DNA of 64,000 nucleotides from JAGXRK01 sp963714415 (GCA_963714415.1 CAVQOL010000006.1:127174-191173); one strand, 5' to 3'. Shown: positions 45,005 to 55,990, counted from the first letter of the stretch. A program made the numbers and translations. The notes: generated from the letters alone by a model not told the origin.

Positions 45005-45743
45005 CGAAATTGTAATTAAAACAGATAAACTCACAAAAAAATTTGGTGATTTTATCGCAGCCAATGAACTGACTTTTGAAGTATTTAAAGGTGAGATCTT
45101 TGGTTTTTTGGGTGCCAATGGTGCAGGTAAAACCACTGCAATGAAAATGCTTAATCGGTATTTCTAAACCAAGTTCTGGTAATGCAAACATTGCCGGCTT
45201 TGATGTTTACAAAGGGACAGAAAACATAAAAAGAAGTATCGGATATATGAGTCAAAAATTTTCTCTTGTATGAAGATTTAACAGTAAAGGAAAATATAAT
45301 GTCTGTTTGGCGGAATTTATGGGCTTAGTGATGAATTGATTGAATCAAAGACTAAGGAACTCCTTGAAAAATTAGGTTTGCAAAATGATGCAAATAAGTT
45401 AGTAGGTTCTTTACCACTTGGTTGGAAACAAAAACTAGCATTTAGCACTGCAATATTTCACACACCTAAAATTGTTTTTCTTGATGAACCGACAGGCGGA
45501 GTTGATCCGATTACCAGAAGACAGTTTTGGGATATGATTTATGAAGCTGCTCATAATGGAATAACAGTTTTTGTAACAACGCATTATATGGATGAAGCCG
45601 AATATTGCGACCGAGTTTCTATAATGGTTGATGGAGTAATTAAAGCATTGGATTCGCCTTCCAAATTAAAGAAACAATATAGTGCAAATTCAATGGATGA
45701 AGTATTTTTAATGCTAGCTCGTGGTGCTAAACGAGGTGATTAG
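44985..45743 (+). CDS. ABC transporter ATPase, second (three frame disruptions)
   Basis: Parts read in successive frames: IVIKTDKLTKKFGDFIAANE with Walker A GANGAGKTT; then KPSSGNANIAGFDVYKG and GYMSQKFSL; then LYEDLTVKEN; then GLSDELIESKTKELLEKLGL with Walker B IVFLDEPTGGVDP and TTHYMDEAEYCDR. Breaks near 45156 (CTT-A), 45271 (CTT-G) and 45303 each need one base removed; the result is about 251 residues, normal for the family. It overlaps the end of the first ATPase gene. I use ATG 44985; ATG 44997 is another choice. Confidence 0.82.
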
Positions 45744-45752
45744 AAAAAATTT

Positions 45753-46860
45753 ATGAAACAGCTTTTAACATTTGTAAAAAAAGAATTCCATCACATCCTG
45801 CGGGATAAGCGTTCGATGCTAGTACTTTTAGGTCTACCTATTGTGCAGTTGTTAATATTTGGATTTGCAATTACAACTGAAACCCGTAACTGCAACATTG
45901 CAATTTTAGATAATTCAAAAGATGAAGCAACTCAAAACATTATAACTCGAATTGAAAGCAGTACTTACTTTGATATTGAAAGAACTCTTTCATCAAACGA
46001 TCAAATTGAAAAGGTATTTAAGACCGGCAGAATAAAATTAGCAATAGTTTTTCAGTCAAATTTTCAGAACGATCTATTGCATACAAACAAAGCACAAATT
46101 CAAATAATAACTGATGCCTCTGATCCTAATCAGGCAACCACTTTAGCTAATTATGTAAGTGCGATTGTAAGGGAGTATCAACAGGAATTAAATCAAAATA
46201 AAGATTTGCCATACACAATTAACACGGAAATAAGAATGCTTTATAATCCCCAATTAAAAGGTGAGTATTCTTCTGTGCCGGGTGTAATGGGAATGATTCT
46301 GCTGCTTATTTCTGCAATGATGACATCTATTTCAATAGTAAAAGAAAAAGAAATAGGAACAATGGAAGTTCTTCTCGTTTCCCCGATGAAGCCTTCAATA
46401 GTTATTGCAAGTAAAGTTATTCCTTACTTTATAGTTTCACTTATTAATGTAGTCACAATTTTACTAATTAGTAATTTTGTTTTTGGAATACCAATTCAAG
46501 GAAGTTTTATTCTTTTAAGTTTTATAACAATTATTTACATCATATGCGCATTAGCATTAGGAATTTTAATATCCACCGTAACAAGTTCTCAACAAGCTGC
46601 GATGATTATTTCCTTAATGGGATTGATGCTTGCCTGTTGTTATGCTTAGTGGATACGCTTTCCCAATTGCAAATATGCCTGTGATACTGCAGGTCATTTC
46701 AAATCTTATTCCGGCAAAATGGTATATAATTATGGTTAAAGATGTGATGATAAAAGGAATTGGTCTTTTTGAAATTTGGCAAGAGTTATTAATAATTATT
46801 GGAATGACAACATTCTTTTTAGTGCTCAGTATAAAACGATTTAAGGTCAGGTTACAATGA
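45753..46860 (+). CDS. ABC-2 type permease, first of two (frameshifted near 46633)
   Basis: About 368 residues when repaired. It has an N-terminal helix (LVLLGLPIVQLLIFGFAITT), a periplasmic domain (ILDNSKDEATQNIITRIESS), and five C-terminal helices with the family block MGMILLLISAMMTSISIVKE and GTMEVLLVSPMKP. A single extra base after CTT near 46633 (ATG-CTT-G-CCT) breaks the frame inside MLPVVMLSGYAFPI. It resembles the YbhS/YhhJ permeases that work with paired ATPases. Confidence 0.85.
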
Positions 46861-47977
46861 GGACTCTATTTTTTTTATTAAGAAAAGAATTTCTACAGAT
46901 AGTACGCAATAAACTTATGATTAGAATGATATTTGCGTTACCTGTAGTACAATTAATTATTCTGCCAAATGCAGCTAATTATGAGATGAAAAATATAAAT
47001 ATGAGTATTGTTGATCATGATCATTCCGAATATTCAAGACAACTGATTAACAAATTTACAGCTTCGGGATACTTTCAACTCACAAATGTTTCTGAAACAT
47101 ATAAAGATGCTTTAGTAGTTGTTGAAGAAGATAAAGCAGATCTGATAGTAGAAATTCCGCAAGGTTTTGAAAGGGATTTGATAAGAGATAATAAATCTAA
47201 AGACTAATGATTGTTGCTAATGCAATAAACGGACAAGCCTCGGGACTTTCAGTTTCATATGCTAATTCAATCATTCAGGATTTTAACAGTGAGGTTAGAG
47301 TTGAGTGGATACAACCACCACGTGTTAATCCACAACCGATTATTGAAATAACTACCAGCAACTGGTTTAATCCTAAAATGAACTACAAATATTTTATGGT
47401 TCCGGGTGTGCTGGTTTTATTGGTAACATTAGTTGGATTTCTTTTAACAGCAATTAATATTGTTAAAGAAAAAGAAGACGGAACAATTGAACAATTAAAT
47501 GTTTCACCTATTAAAAAGTATCAATTTATTTTAGGCAAACTAATTCCCTTTTGGATTATTGGGAACATTGTGCTTTCTATAGGATTTGGTATCAGCTACA
47601 TTGTATATGGAATCTTTCCGGCAGGCAATCCTCTTCTAATTTATTTATTTGCAGCTATTTACTTAATTGCCCTTTTAGGATTTGGACTATTAGTTTCTAC
47701 ATTTGCAGAAACGCAGCAGCAGGCAATGTTTATTGCATATTTCTTTATGACAGTTTTTATTTTGCTAGGCGGATTGTTTGCCCCAATTGAGAATATGCCG
47801 GGTTGGGCACGCATACTTGCTTACATGAATCCCGTTAGCTATTTTATTGAAGTGATGAGAATGATAGTCTTAAAAGGAAGCGGCTTTACAGATATTTTAA
47901 GATACCTTGGAATAATATCTTTATTTGCAATTGGTTTTAATACACTGGCAATATTGAATTATAAGAAGACTGTCTGA
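46857..47977 (+). CDS. ABC-2 type permease, second (frameshifted near 47204)
   Basis: About 373 residues when repaired. It begins MRTLFFLLRKEFLQIVRNKL, has a periplasmic domain with GYFQLTNVSETYKDAL, and carries YFMVPGVLVLLVTLVGFLLT and EDGTIEQLNVSPIKKYQFIL. Here one base seems missing near 47204 (AAAGACTAATG), as the frame changes between RDNKSKD and LMIVANAING. It starts inside the last codons of the first permease gene. Forms the second half of the YbhSR-type channel. No gene follows on the strand; a weak hairpin (GCCCTAATATTTAAGGGC) lies near 48022-48039. Confidence 0.84.
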
Positions 47978-48066
47978 TAATTGATTCGATTTGTGAAGAG
48001 TATTGAGCTTTTATTGCTTAATGCCCTAATATTTAAGGGCAGATTGGTATCATAAACTTATACAGT

Positions 48067-48092
48067 AAAAAAGCCGCTACAAAGAGCGGCTT
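48067..48092 (-). terminator. Rho-independent terminator (minus strand)
   Basis: AAGCCGCT (48071-48078) pairs with AGCGGCTT (48085-48092), loop ACAAAG; on the minus strand it runs into TTTTTTACTG. It would end the leftward small-gene transcript at 48114-48423. Confidence 0.7.
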
Positions 48093-48113
48093 CTTAAAAA
48101 ATATTTTTATTTC

Positions 48114-48308
48114 TTATTGCTGAATTCTCATCATTATGCTGTTGCCGTTTCTCATTGCAGTGTGAATCATTCCATTTTCGTGTTCAACTTCACCAAAATC
48201 CATTTGAGATACTTCAACAACTATATGTCAAGCATCAGATCCTGATAACATTTCCTGCAATCTTGCAGAAGTAACGATAAAATTGCAAGGATTTGAATCC
48301 TGCTTCCA
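48114..48308 (-). pseudogene. Possible degraded ORF with an in-frame TGA, downstream of the microprotein
   Basis: On the minus strand a frame of about 64 codons reads NWKQDSNPCNFIVTSARLQE and, after one TGA, HIVVEVSQMDFGEVEHENGM, closing with a stop at 48114-48116. TGA sits where a tryptophan would fit (SDA-x-HIVVEV). There is no ATG at its 5' end; the frame begins just at the stop of the Lys-rich gene. Without homologs in hand I cannot say whether this is a broken small gene or chance. Confidence 0.3.
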
Positions 48309-48309
48309 G

Positions 48310-48423
48310 TTACGGAGTTTTTTTCGGTTGCTTATCTGACTTCTTTTTTGCCTTTTGTTCCTGTTTACTTTTCTTCTGTTTCTGCTCTTTGTTCTTATCC
48401 TTCTTGCCGCCTTTGTCTCCCAT
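48310..48423 (-). CDS. 37-residue lysine-rich small protein
   Basis: MGDKGGKKDKNKEQKQKKSK begins a 37-residue product that is almost half lysine, with Gln, Asp and Glu and no hydrophobic core, ending PKKTP. A good AAAGGA lies 8 nt before the ATG. I recall similar MGDKGGKK-type small hypothetical proteins in other bacteria, but could not verify this. It is likely disordered and could bind nucleic acid. Its terminator lies at 48067-48092 after a further, apparently degraded frame. Confidence 0.6.
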   Translation of the reverse strand: MGDKGGKKDKNKEQKQKKSKQEQKAKKKSDKQPKKTP

Positions 48424-48693
48424 TGTGTACATCCTTTCTTGTTATCAATTATCTTCTCGCCGTATTAAAAAGGAAATTTGCGAGGTGTTTTTACGTTTCA
48501 AATTAAACTTAGTGATAATAGAGTATAAACTCAATTGTTTCCTTTGTAGATAACAATCTTTAGGAGATGTTACAATAAAAGGGATTCCAAATCCTATAGC
48601 AGTTTATCAGCTTACCTGATCTATTATAAAAAGTTTACATAAAATTAATTTACATTTAGTTATTTTACTGTAACAAATTTAAAGTAGATAAAA

Positions 48694-49129
48694 ATGCCAC
48701 GAATAAAAATTGATTTGCCGTCCTAAATTTATATTCTCAACAGAAATTTCATTAAGGATTTCCGATATCAATTACGGCGGTCATCTCGGGAATGATGCCG
48801 TACTTTCAATATTTCAGGAAGCAAGAATTAGATTTCTTAATCAATTCGGATATTCTGAAATAAGTATAGAAGGCAGCAGCATAATTATGGTTGATGCAGC
48901 GGTTCAATATAAATCGCAGGGATTTTATGGTGATGTATTAATCGTTGAGCTTAATGTAGATGATATTCAGCGAAGCGGATGTGATTTTATTTATCGTGCA
49001 ACAAATAAAATTACCGGTAAAGAAATTGCACGAGGTAAAACGGGAATTGTTTTTTTTGATTACAAGAATAATAAACTTGTTTCCGTTCCCGAAGCATTTA
49101 AAAAACTTATTGAAGAAATGAAAACATAA
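48694..49129 (+). CDS. Acyl-CoA thioesterase, 4HBT hot-dog family (frameshifted near 48722)
   Basis: After ATG 48694 the frame reads MPRIKIDLPS, then a +1 shift at TCC-T joins it to KFIFSTEISLRISDINYGGH. Asp and His of DINYGGHLGND are the hot-dog fold active-site region, followed by GFYGDVLIVELNV. Repaired length is about 144 residues, typical of YbgC/FadM-like thioesterases. A TTG at 48710 is in frame with the body, but its product would lack the conserved start. The enzyme hydrolyses acyl-CoA; the chain length is unknown. Confidence 0.8.
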
Positions 49130-49183
49130 TTCAGGAACAGATTTATTTACCTTAACTGACTTTGCTAAAAGGAGAAATAAAAC

Positions 49184-50131
49184 TTGATTGACAACATAAT
49201 TTTCACGGCTAACACTGTTGCACCGGTTTTTATAATAGTTGCAATCGGCTATCTATCAAAGCGAATAAAAATAATAAACGAAAACTTTGTTGATGTTACA
49301 TCAAAGTTTGTATTCAGTGTTTCTCTTCCGGCATTCATCTTCTTAAAAATCATTAATCTGGATTTATCCAAAGCTCTGGCTATTGATCAGATTATTTACA
49401 TTTACTCTGCAACAATATTATCGTTTATACTTATCTGGTTTATTTCAATTCCGTTTATAAAGAATGGGAGGGATCAAAGTTCTTTCATCCAGGGAGCATT
49501 CAGAGGTAACTTTGCAATAATCGGACTGGCAATTATATCCAATCTTTTGGGCAAAGAAGCACTTGGTGAAGCTACAATTATTCTTGCTTTCCTTTTACCT
49601 CTTTATAATGTGCTTGCTGTAATTGCATTAACCGTTCCGCAGCGTAAAGAAAAGAAAATGAATATTAAGTCGACTATGATTGAAATTCTATTCAATCCTC
49701 TTATACTCGCTGTGATTTTTGCTCTGCCTTTTTCATACTTCAAATTAAAACTACCGCCTCTGGCCGAACTCACGGGAACATTTCTCTCAGATCTAGCACT
49801 TCCGCTTGCACTGATTGGAATTGGCGGATCTTTAAATCTTGAAAATATTAAGAAAGCATCTAATCTTGCATTTTCATCATCATTCATAAAGCTTGTTGCT
49901 GTTCCGCTTGTTTTTACTGTTGGCGCTTACTTTTTCGGATACAGAGGAAAGGATTTGGGAATAATGTTTGTTCTGTTTGCTTGTCCCACTGCAATAGTCA
50001 GTTTCATAATGGCAGAAGCAATGGGTGCAAACTCAAAGCTTGCAGGAAATATTGTTCTGATTTCAACTCTTGGTTCTGTAGTTACCATCGCAATTGGTAT
50101 ACTACTGCTGAAGAGTCTTGAATTGATTTAA
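49184..50131 (+). CDS. AEC (auxin efflux carrier) family transporter
   Basis: The 315-residue protein has about ten hydrophobic helices with the AEC layout: VAPVFIIVAIGYLSKRIKII at the start, the middle block QGAFRGNFAIIGLAIISNLL, and a C-terminal half with LALIGIGGSLNLENIK and CPTAIVSFIMAEAMGANSKL. AEC proteins are secondary carriers for carboxylates or amino acids. It starts at TTG 49184, preceded by AAGGAG 9 to 10 nt upstream. It stands as a single gene between the thioesterase and the thiamine-binding protein. Confidence 0.85.
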   Translation: MIDNIIFTANTVAPVFIIVAIGYLSKRIKIINENFVDVTSKFVFSVSLPAFIFLKIINLDLSKALAIDQIIYIYSATILSFILIWFISIPFIKNGRDQSSFIQGAFRGNFAIIGLAIISNLLGKEALGEATIILAFLLPLYNVLAVIALTVPQRKEKKMNIKSTMIEILFNPLILAVIFALPFSYFKLKLPPLAELTGTFLSDLALPLALIGIGGSLNLENIKKASNLAFSSSFIKLVAVPLVFTVGAYFFGYRGKDLGIMFVLFACPTAIVSFIMAEAMGANSKLAGNIVLISTLGSVVTIAIGILLLKSLELI

Positions 50132-50198
50132 CACAAGAATTACATTGCGAATCTAAAATTCCGGACAAATAAATATTTTTTGTTCAAAAGGAGTTATT

Positions 50199-50513
50199 AT
50201 GAAAGTTATAGTTGATCTTTGCGTTGTTCCAATTGGAGTTGGTGTTTCCGTTTCTAAGTACATTGCAGAATGTGAAAAAATTCTAAAAGATGCAGAACTT
50301 AAAACAATGCTTCATGCTTACGGAACCAACATTGAAGGCGAGTGGGATGATGTTTTTAATGCAATTAAGAAATGCCATCAGCATATTCACGAAATGGGTG
50401 CACCCAGAATATCATCCACAATAAGATTGGGCACAAGAACCGATCGTGATCAGACTATGGAAGACAAAATTAAAAGCGTGCAGCTTAAGATTTCAAAAGA
50501 CAATATAGTTTGA
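50199..50513 (+). CDS. Thiamine-binding protein of the MTH1187/YkoF-like (DUF77) family
   Basis: The 104-residue protein matches the DUF77 family: VDLCVVPIGVGVSVSKYIAE, the middle ELKTMLHAYGTNIEGEWDDV, and KCHQHIHEMGAPRISSTIRL. Members bind thiamine and form a compact tetramer in structures of MTH1187. It lacks a membrane or signal sequence, so it is cytoplasmic. AAGGAG lies 6 nt before the ATG. A role in thiamine homeostasis is inferred from the family only. Confidence 0.82.
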   Translation: MKVIVDLCVVPIGVGVSVSKYIAECEKILKDAELKTMLHAYGTNIEGEWDDVFNAIKKCHQHIHEMGAPRISSTIRLGTRTDRDQTMEDKIKSVQLKISKDNIV

Positions 50514-50657
50514 TACTTATTTACAGATAATGATGAATCGTACAATTAGTAAGTATTTTATTAATTTTGGAACTAACAAGATATACTTTTAGTTTTATTT
50601 TTAGTTATTTTCTTATCATATATCCACAAACAAAACTTTATAAAGTAAAATATTTTG

Positions 50658-52959
50658 ATGCTTAATCTTTTAATAATAGGATTTATTGCTTCAGCTCTTG
50701 CTCCTTTTATTTATAAAAGAACAAAGAATTATTTCGGATGGATTGCTGCATCTTTTCCGCTTTACATGTTCATAAGTTTCTTTCTGAAATACAATGAAAT
50801 TGTATCGGGAAATGTTATTAAAGAAGCTACTAACTGGATTCCTTCACTCGGAATTAATTTTACTTTCCTGCTTGATGGATTAAGTCTTACATTCGTTTTG
50901 ATAATCACTCTCATCGGAACAGCAGTTTTTCTATATGCAGGCAGCTATATGAAAGACTACGAACAGACTGGAAGATTTTATTTATACATCGGTGTGTTTA
51001 TGACATCGATGATGGGGCTTGTACTTTCTGATAATATGATTACTCTTTTTGTGTTCTGGGAATTGACGAGCATTAGCTCATATTTATTGATCGGCTTCAA
51101 TCATCACAAAGAATCATCAAGAAAATCGGCATTGCAGGCTTTGCTGGTAACAGGCGGCGGCGGACTTGCTTTAATGGCAGGATTAATTCTTCTCGCTCAA
51201 GTCTCCGGAAGCTTTGAGATTTCTGCTCTTTACGATATGCATTCTACAATTGTCGGTTCAAATCTTTATCCAGCAATTGTAATTTTAGTTTTGCTTAGGT
51301 GCATTTACCAAATCAGCTCAGTTCCCATTTCACTTTTGGTTACCAAATGCAATGGAAGCACCAACTCCTGTTAGTGCTTATTTACATTCTGCTACAATGG
51401 TAAAAGCAGGAATTTATTTAATGGCAAGATTTAATCATGCAATTGGCGGAACCGTCATATGGCAGGATACGATTTTAGTTGCAGGAACAATTACAATGTT
51501 CATAGCTGCATTGCTTGCATTCAAACAAACTGATCTAAAAAAACTACTGGCTTACTCAACTCTAAGTGTGCTTGGCACTTTAACAATGCTTTTGGGAATC
51601 GGATCAAACCTTGCGATAAAAGCCTTCTTCATTTTTCTTGTGGCTCATTCACTTTATAAAGGAACTTTATTTCTGGTTGCCGGAACTTTGGATCACGAAA
51701 CAGGTACACGTGATGTTTCAATCCTTGGCGGATTAAGGAAATATCTTCCTGTTACAATGACAGCTGCGCTGCTTGCATCGTTTTCTATGATGGGAATTAT
51801 TCCACTTGTTGGATTTATTGGTAAAGAAACTGTTTACTCATCGATACTGGAAGTTGAAAATTTCAGATTCTTCTTACTTGCACTTGCTGTTATTTCAAAT
51901 GCTTTTGTTGTAATGGTCACAATTCTTGTTGGAATAAAACCATTCTTCGGGAATCTTCTTCCAACTCCTAAATTACCTCATGAAGCGCCAATAAAGATGC
52001 TTATTGGACCTCTTGTTCTCTCTGTGTTTGGATTATTATCAGGAATGTTCCCTAATCTCTTCATTCAAAAATTACTTGACCAATCAACCATCAGCATATT
52101 AGCTGAGGAATTGGGAATAACAGTTAAACTTTGGCATGGATTCAATTTTGTTCTGCTATTAAGCTTTGTAACTCTTGCCTTAGGAATAAGCATCTATTAT
52201 TTCAGGAAACAAATTATTCAAGCGCTTGATAACATCTTTCTTACGAAGTTTATTAAACCCTCATACTGGTATGAAAGACTCTTAAATGGAACACTATCAT
52301 TTGCAAGGCTGCAAACAAAAGTTCTTCAAAACGGATATTTAAGATATTATATCATATTTATCATTCTCACAACATTGGGCTTAGCTGGATTTACTTTGTT
52401 CCGGATTCCAGGACTTGATTCACTAGAAATTAATCTTGACTTAACTATTTATGAATTGATTATTGCACTGATCATAATTGCTTCTACTATTCTTGTAATC
52501 ACTTCAGATTCAAGATTAAAAGCAATTGTTGCACTTGGTGTTGTGGGTTTTGCAATGGGAATTATTTTTATTCTTTACAGCGCACCAGATTTAGCATTGA
52601 CAACAATCGCAATCGAAACATTAACTGTAATTCTTTTTGTTCTTGTTCTTTACAAACTTCCAAAGTATTTGAAACTCTCTAAACCGGGTAGCAAAATAAG
52701 AGATGCAATTATTGCAGGCAGTGTGGGAATTTTTATGACATTTACTGTTTTACTTGTCACAGCCGGTGAAATGCAATCAGAATTAAAAAAATATTTTGCC
52801 GATGCAAGTCTTCCGGAAGGTAAAGGTAGAAACATTGTAAATGTTATTCTTGTTGATTTCCGTGCAATCGATACACTTGGAGAAATTACTGTACTTGCAG
52901 TTGCTGCTATTGGTGTTTATGCTTTGCTTAAGTTAAGGTTGAAGGAGGGTGATAAATAA
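50658..52959 (+). CDS. mrpA: Mrp Na+/H+ antiporter subunit A (frameshifted near 51297)
   Basis: About 766 residues when repaired. The proton-channel family block FVFWELTSISSYLLIGFNHH and the conserved LLGAFTKSAQFPFHFWLPNA, followed by AMEAPTPVSAYLHSATMVKA, identify the NuoL-like N-terminal part. The C-terminal third (ATTAIETLTVILFVLVLYKL and LVDFRAIDTLGEITVLAVAA) matches the MrpA C-terminal/MbhE-like domain. The break is at TTG-CTT-A-GGT near 51297. ATG 50658 is the start. It overlaps mrpB by one base. The seven-subunit complex expels sodium in exchange for protons. Confidence 0.93.
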
Positions 52960-53373
52960 TGTTTTCAATTATTCTTTCAACCGCTTCAAGATATCTGCTT
53001 CCCTTAATGCTGATATTTTCATTCTTTCTTTTACTACGCGGACACAATGAACCCGGTGGTGGATTCGTCGGAGGACTTGTGGCCGCAGCTGCTTATGCAC
53101 TTTACTTAATAGCAAATGGTGTCGAAGAAGCAAAGAAATTACTTAAAGCTGAACCAATTAAATTAATTGCGATAGGATTACTTCTTGCTATTATCAGTGC
53201 ATTCATATCTGTGATTAATGGTCAGGATTTCATGACTGGCTGTGTGGGCTAAAAATGAATTTCCTGTTATCGGTAAAGTTGGAACTCCACTTTTGTTTGA
53301 TCTCGGCGTTTACTTTCTTGTACTTGGAATAGTTACTAAAATTATTTTCTCACTTGCAGAGGAGGATAAATAA
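52959..53373 (+). CDS. mrpB: Mrp Na+/H+ antiporter subunit B (frameshifted near 53240)
   Basis: About 137 residues after repair. LSTASRYLLPLMLIFSFFLL, RGHNEPGGGFVGGLVAAAAY and, after the break, AKNEFPVIGKVGTPLLFDLG with GIVTKIIFSLAEED are typical of MnhB/MrpB. One extra base near 53240 (GGC-T-GTG) breaks the frame. It lies between mrpA and mrpC with start and stop codons overlapping at both ends. Confidence 0.9.
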
Positions 53374-53738
53374 TGACGTTCCTTCTCGCAATATTAGTTG
53401 GTGTTCTTTACTCAGCTGGAATTTATATGATCCTGCGCAGAAGTCTTGTTAAAGTAATTATTGGACTAATCTTTTTAGGACACGCTGCAAATCTTTTAAT
53501 ATTTACAATTGGAAGAATTACAAAAGGTATTCCTGCTTTCGTTCCAGCCGATGGAACAAAATTAGTTGAACCATTTGCTGATCCATTACCTCAGGCATTG
53601 ATCTTAACGGCAATCGTTATTGGTTTTGGTGTGCAGGCATTTGCAATAGTTCTTTTCAAACGTGCTTATCAGACTGTTGGGACCGATGATCTTGATGAAA
53701 TGAAATCAACCGATGAACTGAAAGAGGATAAGCAATGA
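53373..53738 (+). CDS. mrpC: Mrp Na+/H+ antiporter subunit C
   Basis: The 121-residue protein is NuoK-like with three helices: LLAILVGVLYSAGIYMILRR, IIGLIFLGHAANLLIFTIGR, and LPQALILTAIVIGFGVQAFA. The ADPLPQALILTAIVIGFG motif is the mrpC hallmark. It overlaps mrpB and mrpD by a few bases, so it is translated in series. Frame is intact. Confidence 0.93.
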   Translation: MTFLLAILVGVLYSAGIYMILRRSLVKVIIGLIFLGHAANLLIFTIGRITKGIPAFVPADGTKLVEPFADPLPQALILTAIVIGFGVQAFAIVLFKRAYQTVGTDDLDEMKSTDELKEDKQ

Positions 53739-55245
53739 ATCTGATTATTGTATTGCCGATAATAATTCCTCTTTTATTTGCCGTAAGTATGCTTTTCTTC
53801 TGGAAGAATGTACGAGTTCATAAAATATTAAATGTTATTGCTTCAATATTCTCTCTGGTTGTTGCAGGTCTGCTTCTTTCGGACGTAAACAGTTCAGGTA
53901 TTTTATCTCTTCAAGTTGGAAGCTGGCAGGCACCGTTTGGTATTTCACTCGTTGCAGATCTGCTTTCATCAATAATGGTTTTGATTACAGCAGTAATCGG
54001 ATTAGCTACATCAATTTATTCACTCGGTTCTATGGACGAACAGCGCGAAAAGTTCTTGTACTATCCACTGCTTCAATTTCTTTTGATGGGAATTAATGGT
54101 GCATTTTTAACCGGAGATATTTTTAATCTTTACGTTTGGTTTGAAGTAATGTTGATTTCCTCTTTCGTGCTTTTCGCATTAGGAGGAAAACGTGAACAGC
54201 TTAGAAGGCGCAATAAAATATGTTACTTTGAACCTTCTCTCATCAGCAATTTTTCTTGCTGCAGTTGGAATACTTTACGGAATTGTCGGTACACTCAATA
54301 TGGCAGACCTCGCAAGAAAAATTCCATTGGTTGAGCAGAAAGAATTAGTAACTGTTGTATCATTTCTTATTTATGGTTGCATTTGGAATTAAAGCTGCAG
54401 TCTTCCCACTTTTCTTTTGGCTTCCGGCATCATATCACACTCCGCCAATTGCTGTTTCAGCAATCTTTGCAGGCTTGCTTACAAAAGTTGGTGTCTATGC
54501 CTTAATAAGAGTATTCACATTAATATTTGTTCAGGATACAAACTTTACACACACCGTTCTTTTAGTGATTGCCGGATTCACAATGTTAACAGGAGTTCTT
54601 GGTGCAGCATCACAAAACGATATGAGAAAAATTCTTTCATTCCACATCATCAGTCAGATTGGTTATATGATTATGGGACTTGCTTTGTTTTCTCCACTAG
54701 CAATTGCTGGAGCGATTTTCTACATCATTCATCACATAATTGTAAAGACAAACTTATTTCTTGTAAGCGGTGTTGTTGATAAAATGAAAGGCAGCTTTGA
54801 GCTGAAAAAGATTGGCGGACTTTATAAATATTATCCTTTGCTTGGATTGCTGTTTTTAATTCCAGCACTTTCACTTGCTGGTATTCCACCCCTTTCAGGT
54901 TTTTGGGCAAAGTTTGTTGTGATAAAAGCAGGTTTGGAAATCAATCAGATGTTTATTGTTGGTGTTGCACTTTTTGTTGGATTGCTAACTCTATTTTCGA
55001 TGACAAAAATATGGAACGAGGCTTTCTGGAAAGATGATCCACGCGGGGATGAAAACATCCTTGATGATTCTTTTTCATCGGTTTCAATTTCAAAAAAAGT
55101 ATTGATGTTCAGCCCGATTATAGTTTTAGCTTTGATTACAATTGTAATCGGATTTAATGCTGAACCATTTTTTAAAATTGCAAATAATGCTGCTGCACAA
55201 TTGCTGAATCCAAATGAATATATTTCAAAAGTTTTGGGATTGTGA
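53735..55245 (+). CDS. mrpD: Mrp Na+/H+ antiporter subunit D (two frame disruptions)
   Basis: About 502 residues when repaired. It has NuoM-like blocks: NLYVWFEVMLISSFVLFALG, EGAIKYVTLNLLSSAIFLAA, KAAVFPLFFWLPASYHTPPI, and IHHIIVKTNLFLVSGVVDKM. Both frame breaks occur immediately after CTT codons: near 54203 (CAG-CTT-A-GAA) and near 54369 (TTT-CTT-A-TTT). Removing one base at each restores the conserved REQLEGAIKY and FLFMVAFGIKAA. MrpD forms the second proton path of the complex. Confidence 0.92.
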
Positions 55246-55721
55246 TGAAGAACCAGTTTTTACTAAATATTCTTTTAGCAATTGCCTGGATACTTTTAAC
55301 CGGAGAACTGACTGCGGAGAATTTTATTGAAGGACTAATAATTGGTTACATAATTTTATGGATTTCCAAATCTGCATTAGGCGGAACTAAGTATTTCAAA
55401 AAAATACCAAAAGCAATAAATTTCTTTTTCTACTTTGTTAAAGAGCTAATAGTTGCTAATCTTAAAGTTGCATATGATATCATTACTCCTAAGGCTTATA
55501 TGAAACCCGGAATTGTTGCAGTGCAGCTGGATGCCAAAACTGATATGGAAATTACTCTGCTTGCTAATTTGATTACACTAACTCCGGGTTCACTTAGTCT
55601 GGATGTTTCAAAAGATAAAAAAGTTTTATACATACACGCACTTTATATAGATGATGCGCATAAGTTCAAACAAGAAATTAAGAATGGTATTGAAAGAAGA
55701 TTGCTCGAGGTGTTAAGATGA
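55242..55721 (+). CDS. mrpE: Mrp Na+/H+ antiporter subunit E
   Basis: The 159-residue protein matches MrpE: two N-terminal helices (FLLNILLAIAWILLTGELTA, NFIEGLIIGYIILWISKSAL), a third (NFFFYFVKELIVANLKVAYD), then a soluble tail with TLLANLITLTPGSLSLDVSK and IHALYIDDAHKFKQEI. The start overlaps the mrpD stop (ATGA). Frame intact. Confidence 0.92.
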   Translation: MMKNQFLLNILLAIAWILLTGELTAENFIEGLIIGYIILWISKSALGGTKYFKKIPKAINFFFYFVKELIVANLKVAYDIITPKAYMKPGIVAVQLDAKTDMEITLLANLITLTPGSLSLDVSKDKKVLYIHALYIDDAHKFKQEIKNGIERRLLEVLR

Positions 55722-55990
55722 GTTTTCTTGGGATTGCTACAAACATTTCAATTATAATGATTGGTATATCGCTGATACTCATTTTCATCAGACTTGCAAT
55801 TGGTCCATCTATTGAAGATCGAATTGTTGCGCTTGATCTGCTTGCGGTAAACGCCATCGGCTTTGTCGCTGTTTACGCAATTCAAAATAAGACTACAACT
55901 TTTCTTGACGTGGGAATAATTGTGGCTTTGCTGGCATTTCTGGGAACAGTCGCTTTCGCGTATTATCTGGAAAGGAGAACAAGGAAGTGA
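55718..55990 (+). CDS. mrpF: Mrp Na+/H+ antiporter subunit F
   Basis: A 90-residue protein with three helices (IIMIGISLILIFIRLAIGPS, RIVALDLLAVNAIGFVAVYA, FLDVGIIVALLAFLGTVAFA), the MrpF layout, including GPSIEDRIVALDLL. Overlaps mrpE and mrpG by 4 nt each. Confidence 0.92.
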   Translation: MSFLGIATNISIIMIGISLILIFIRLAIGPSIEDRIVALDLLAVNAIGFVAVYAIQNKTTTFLDVGIIVALLAFLGTVAFAYYLERRTRK

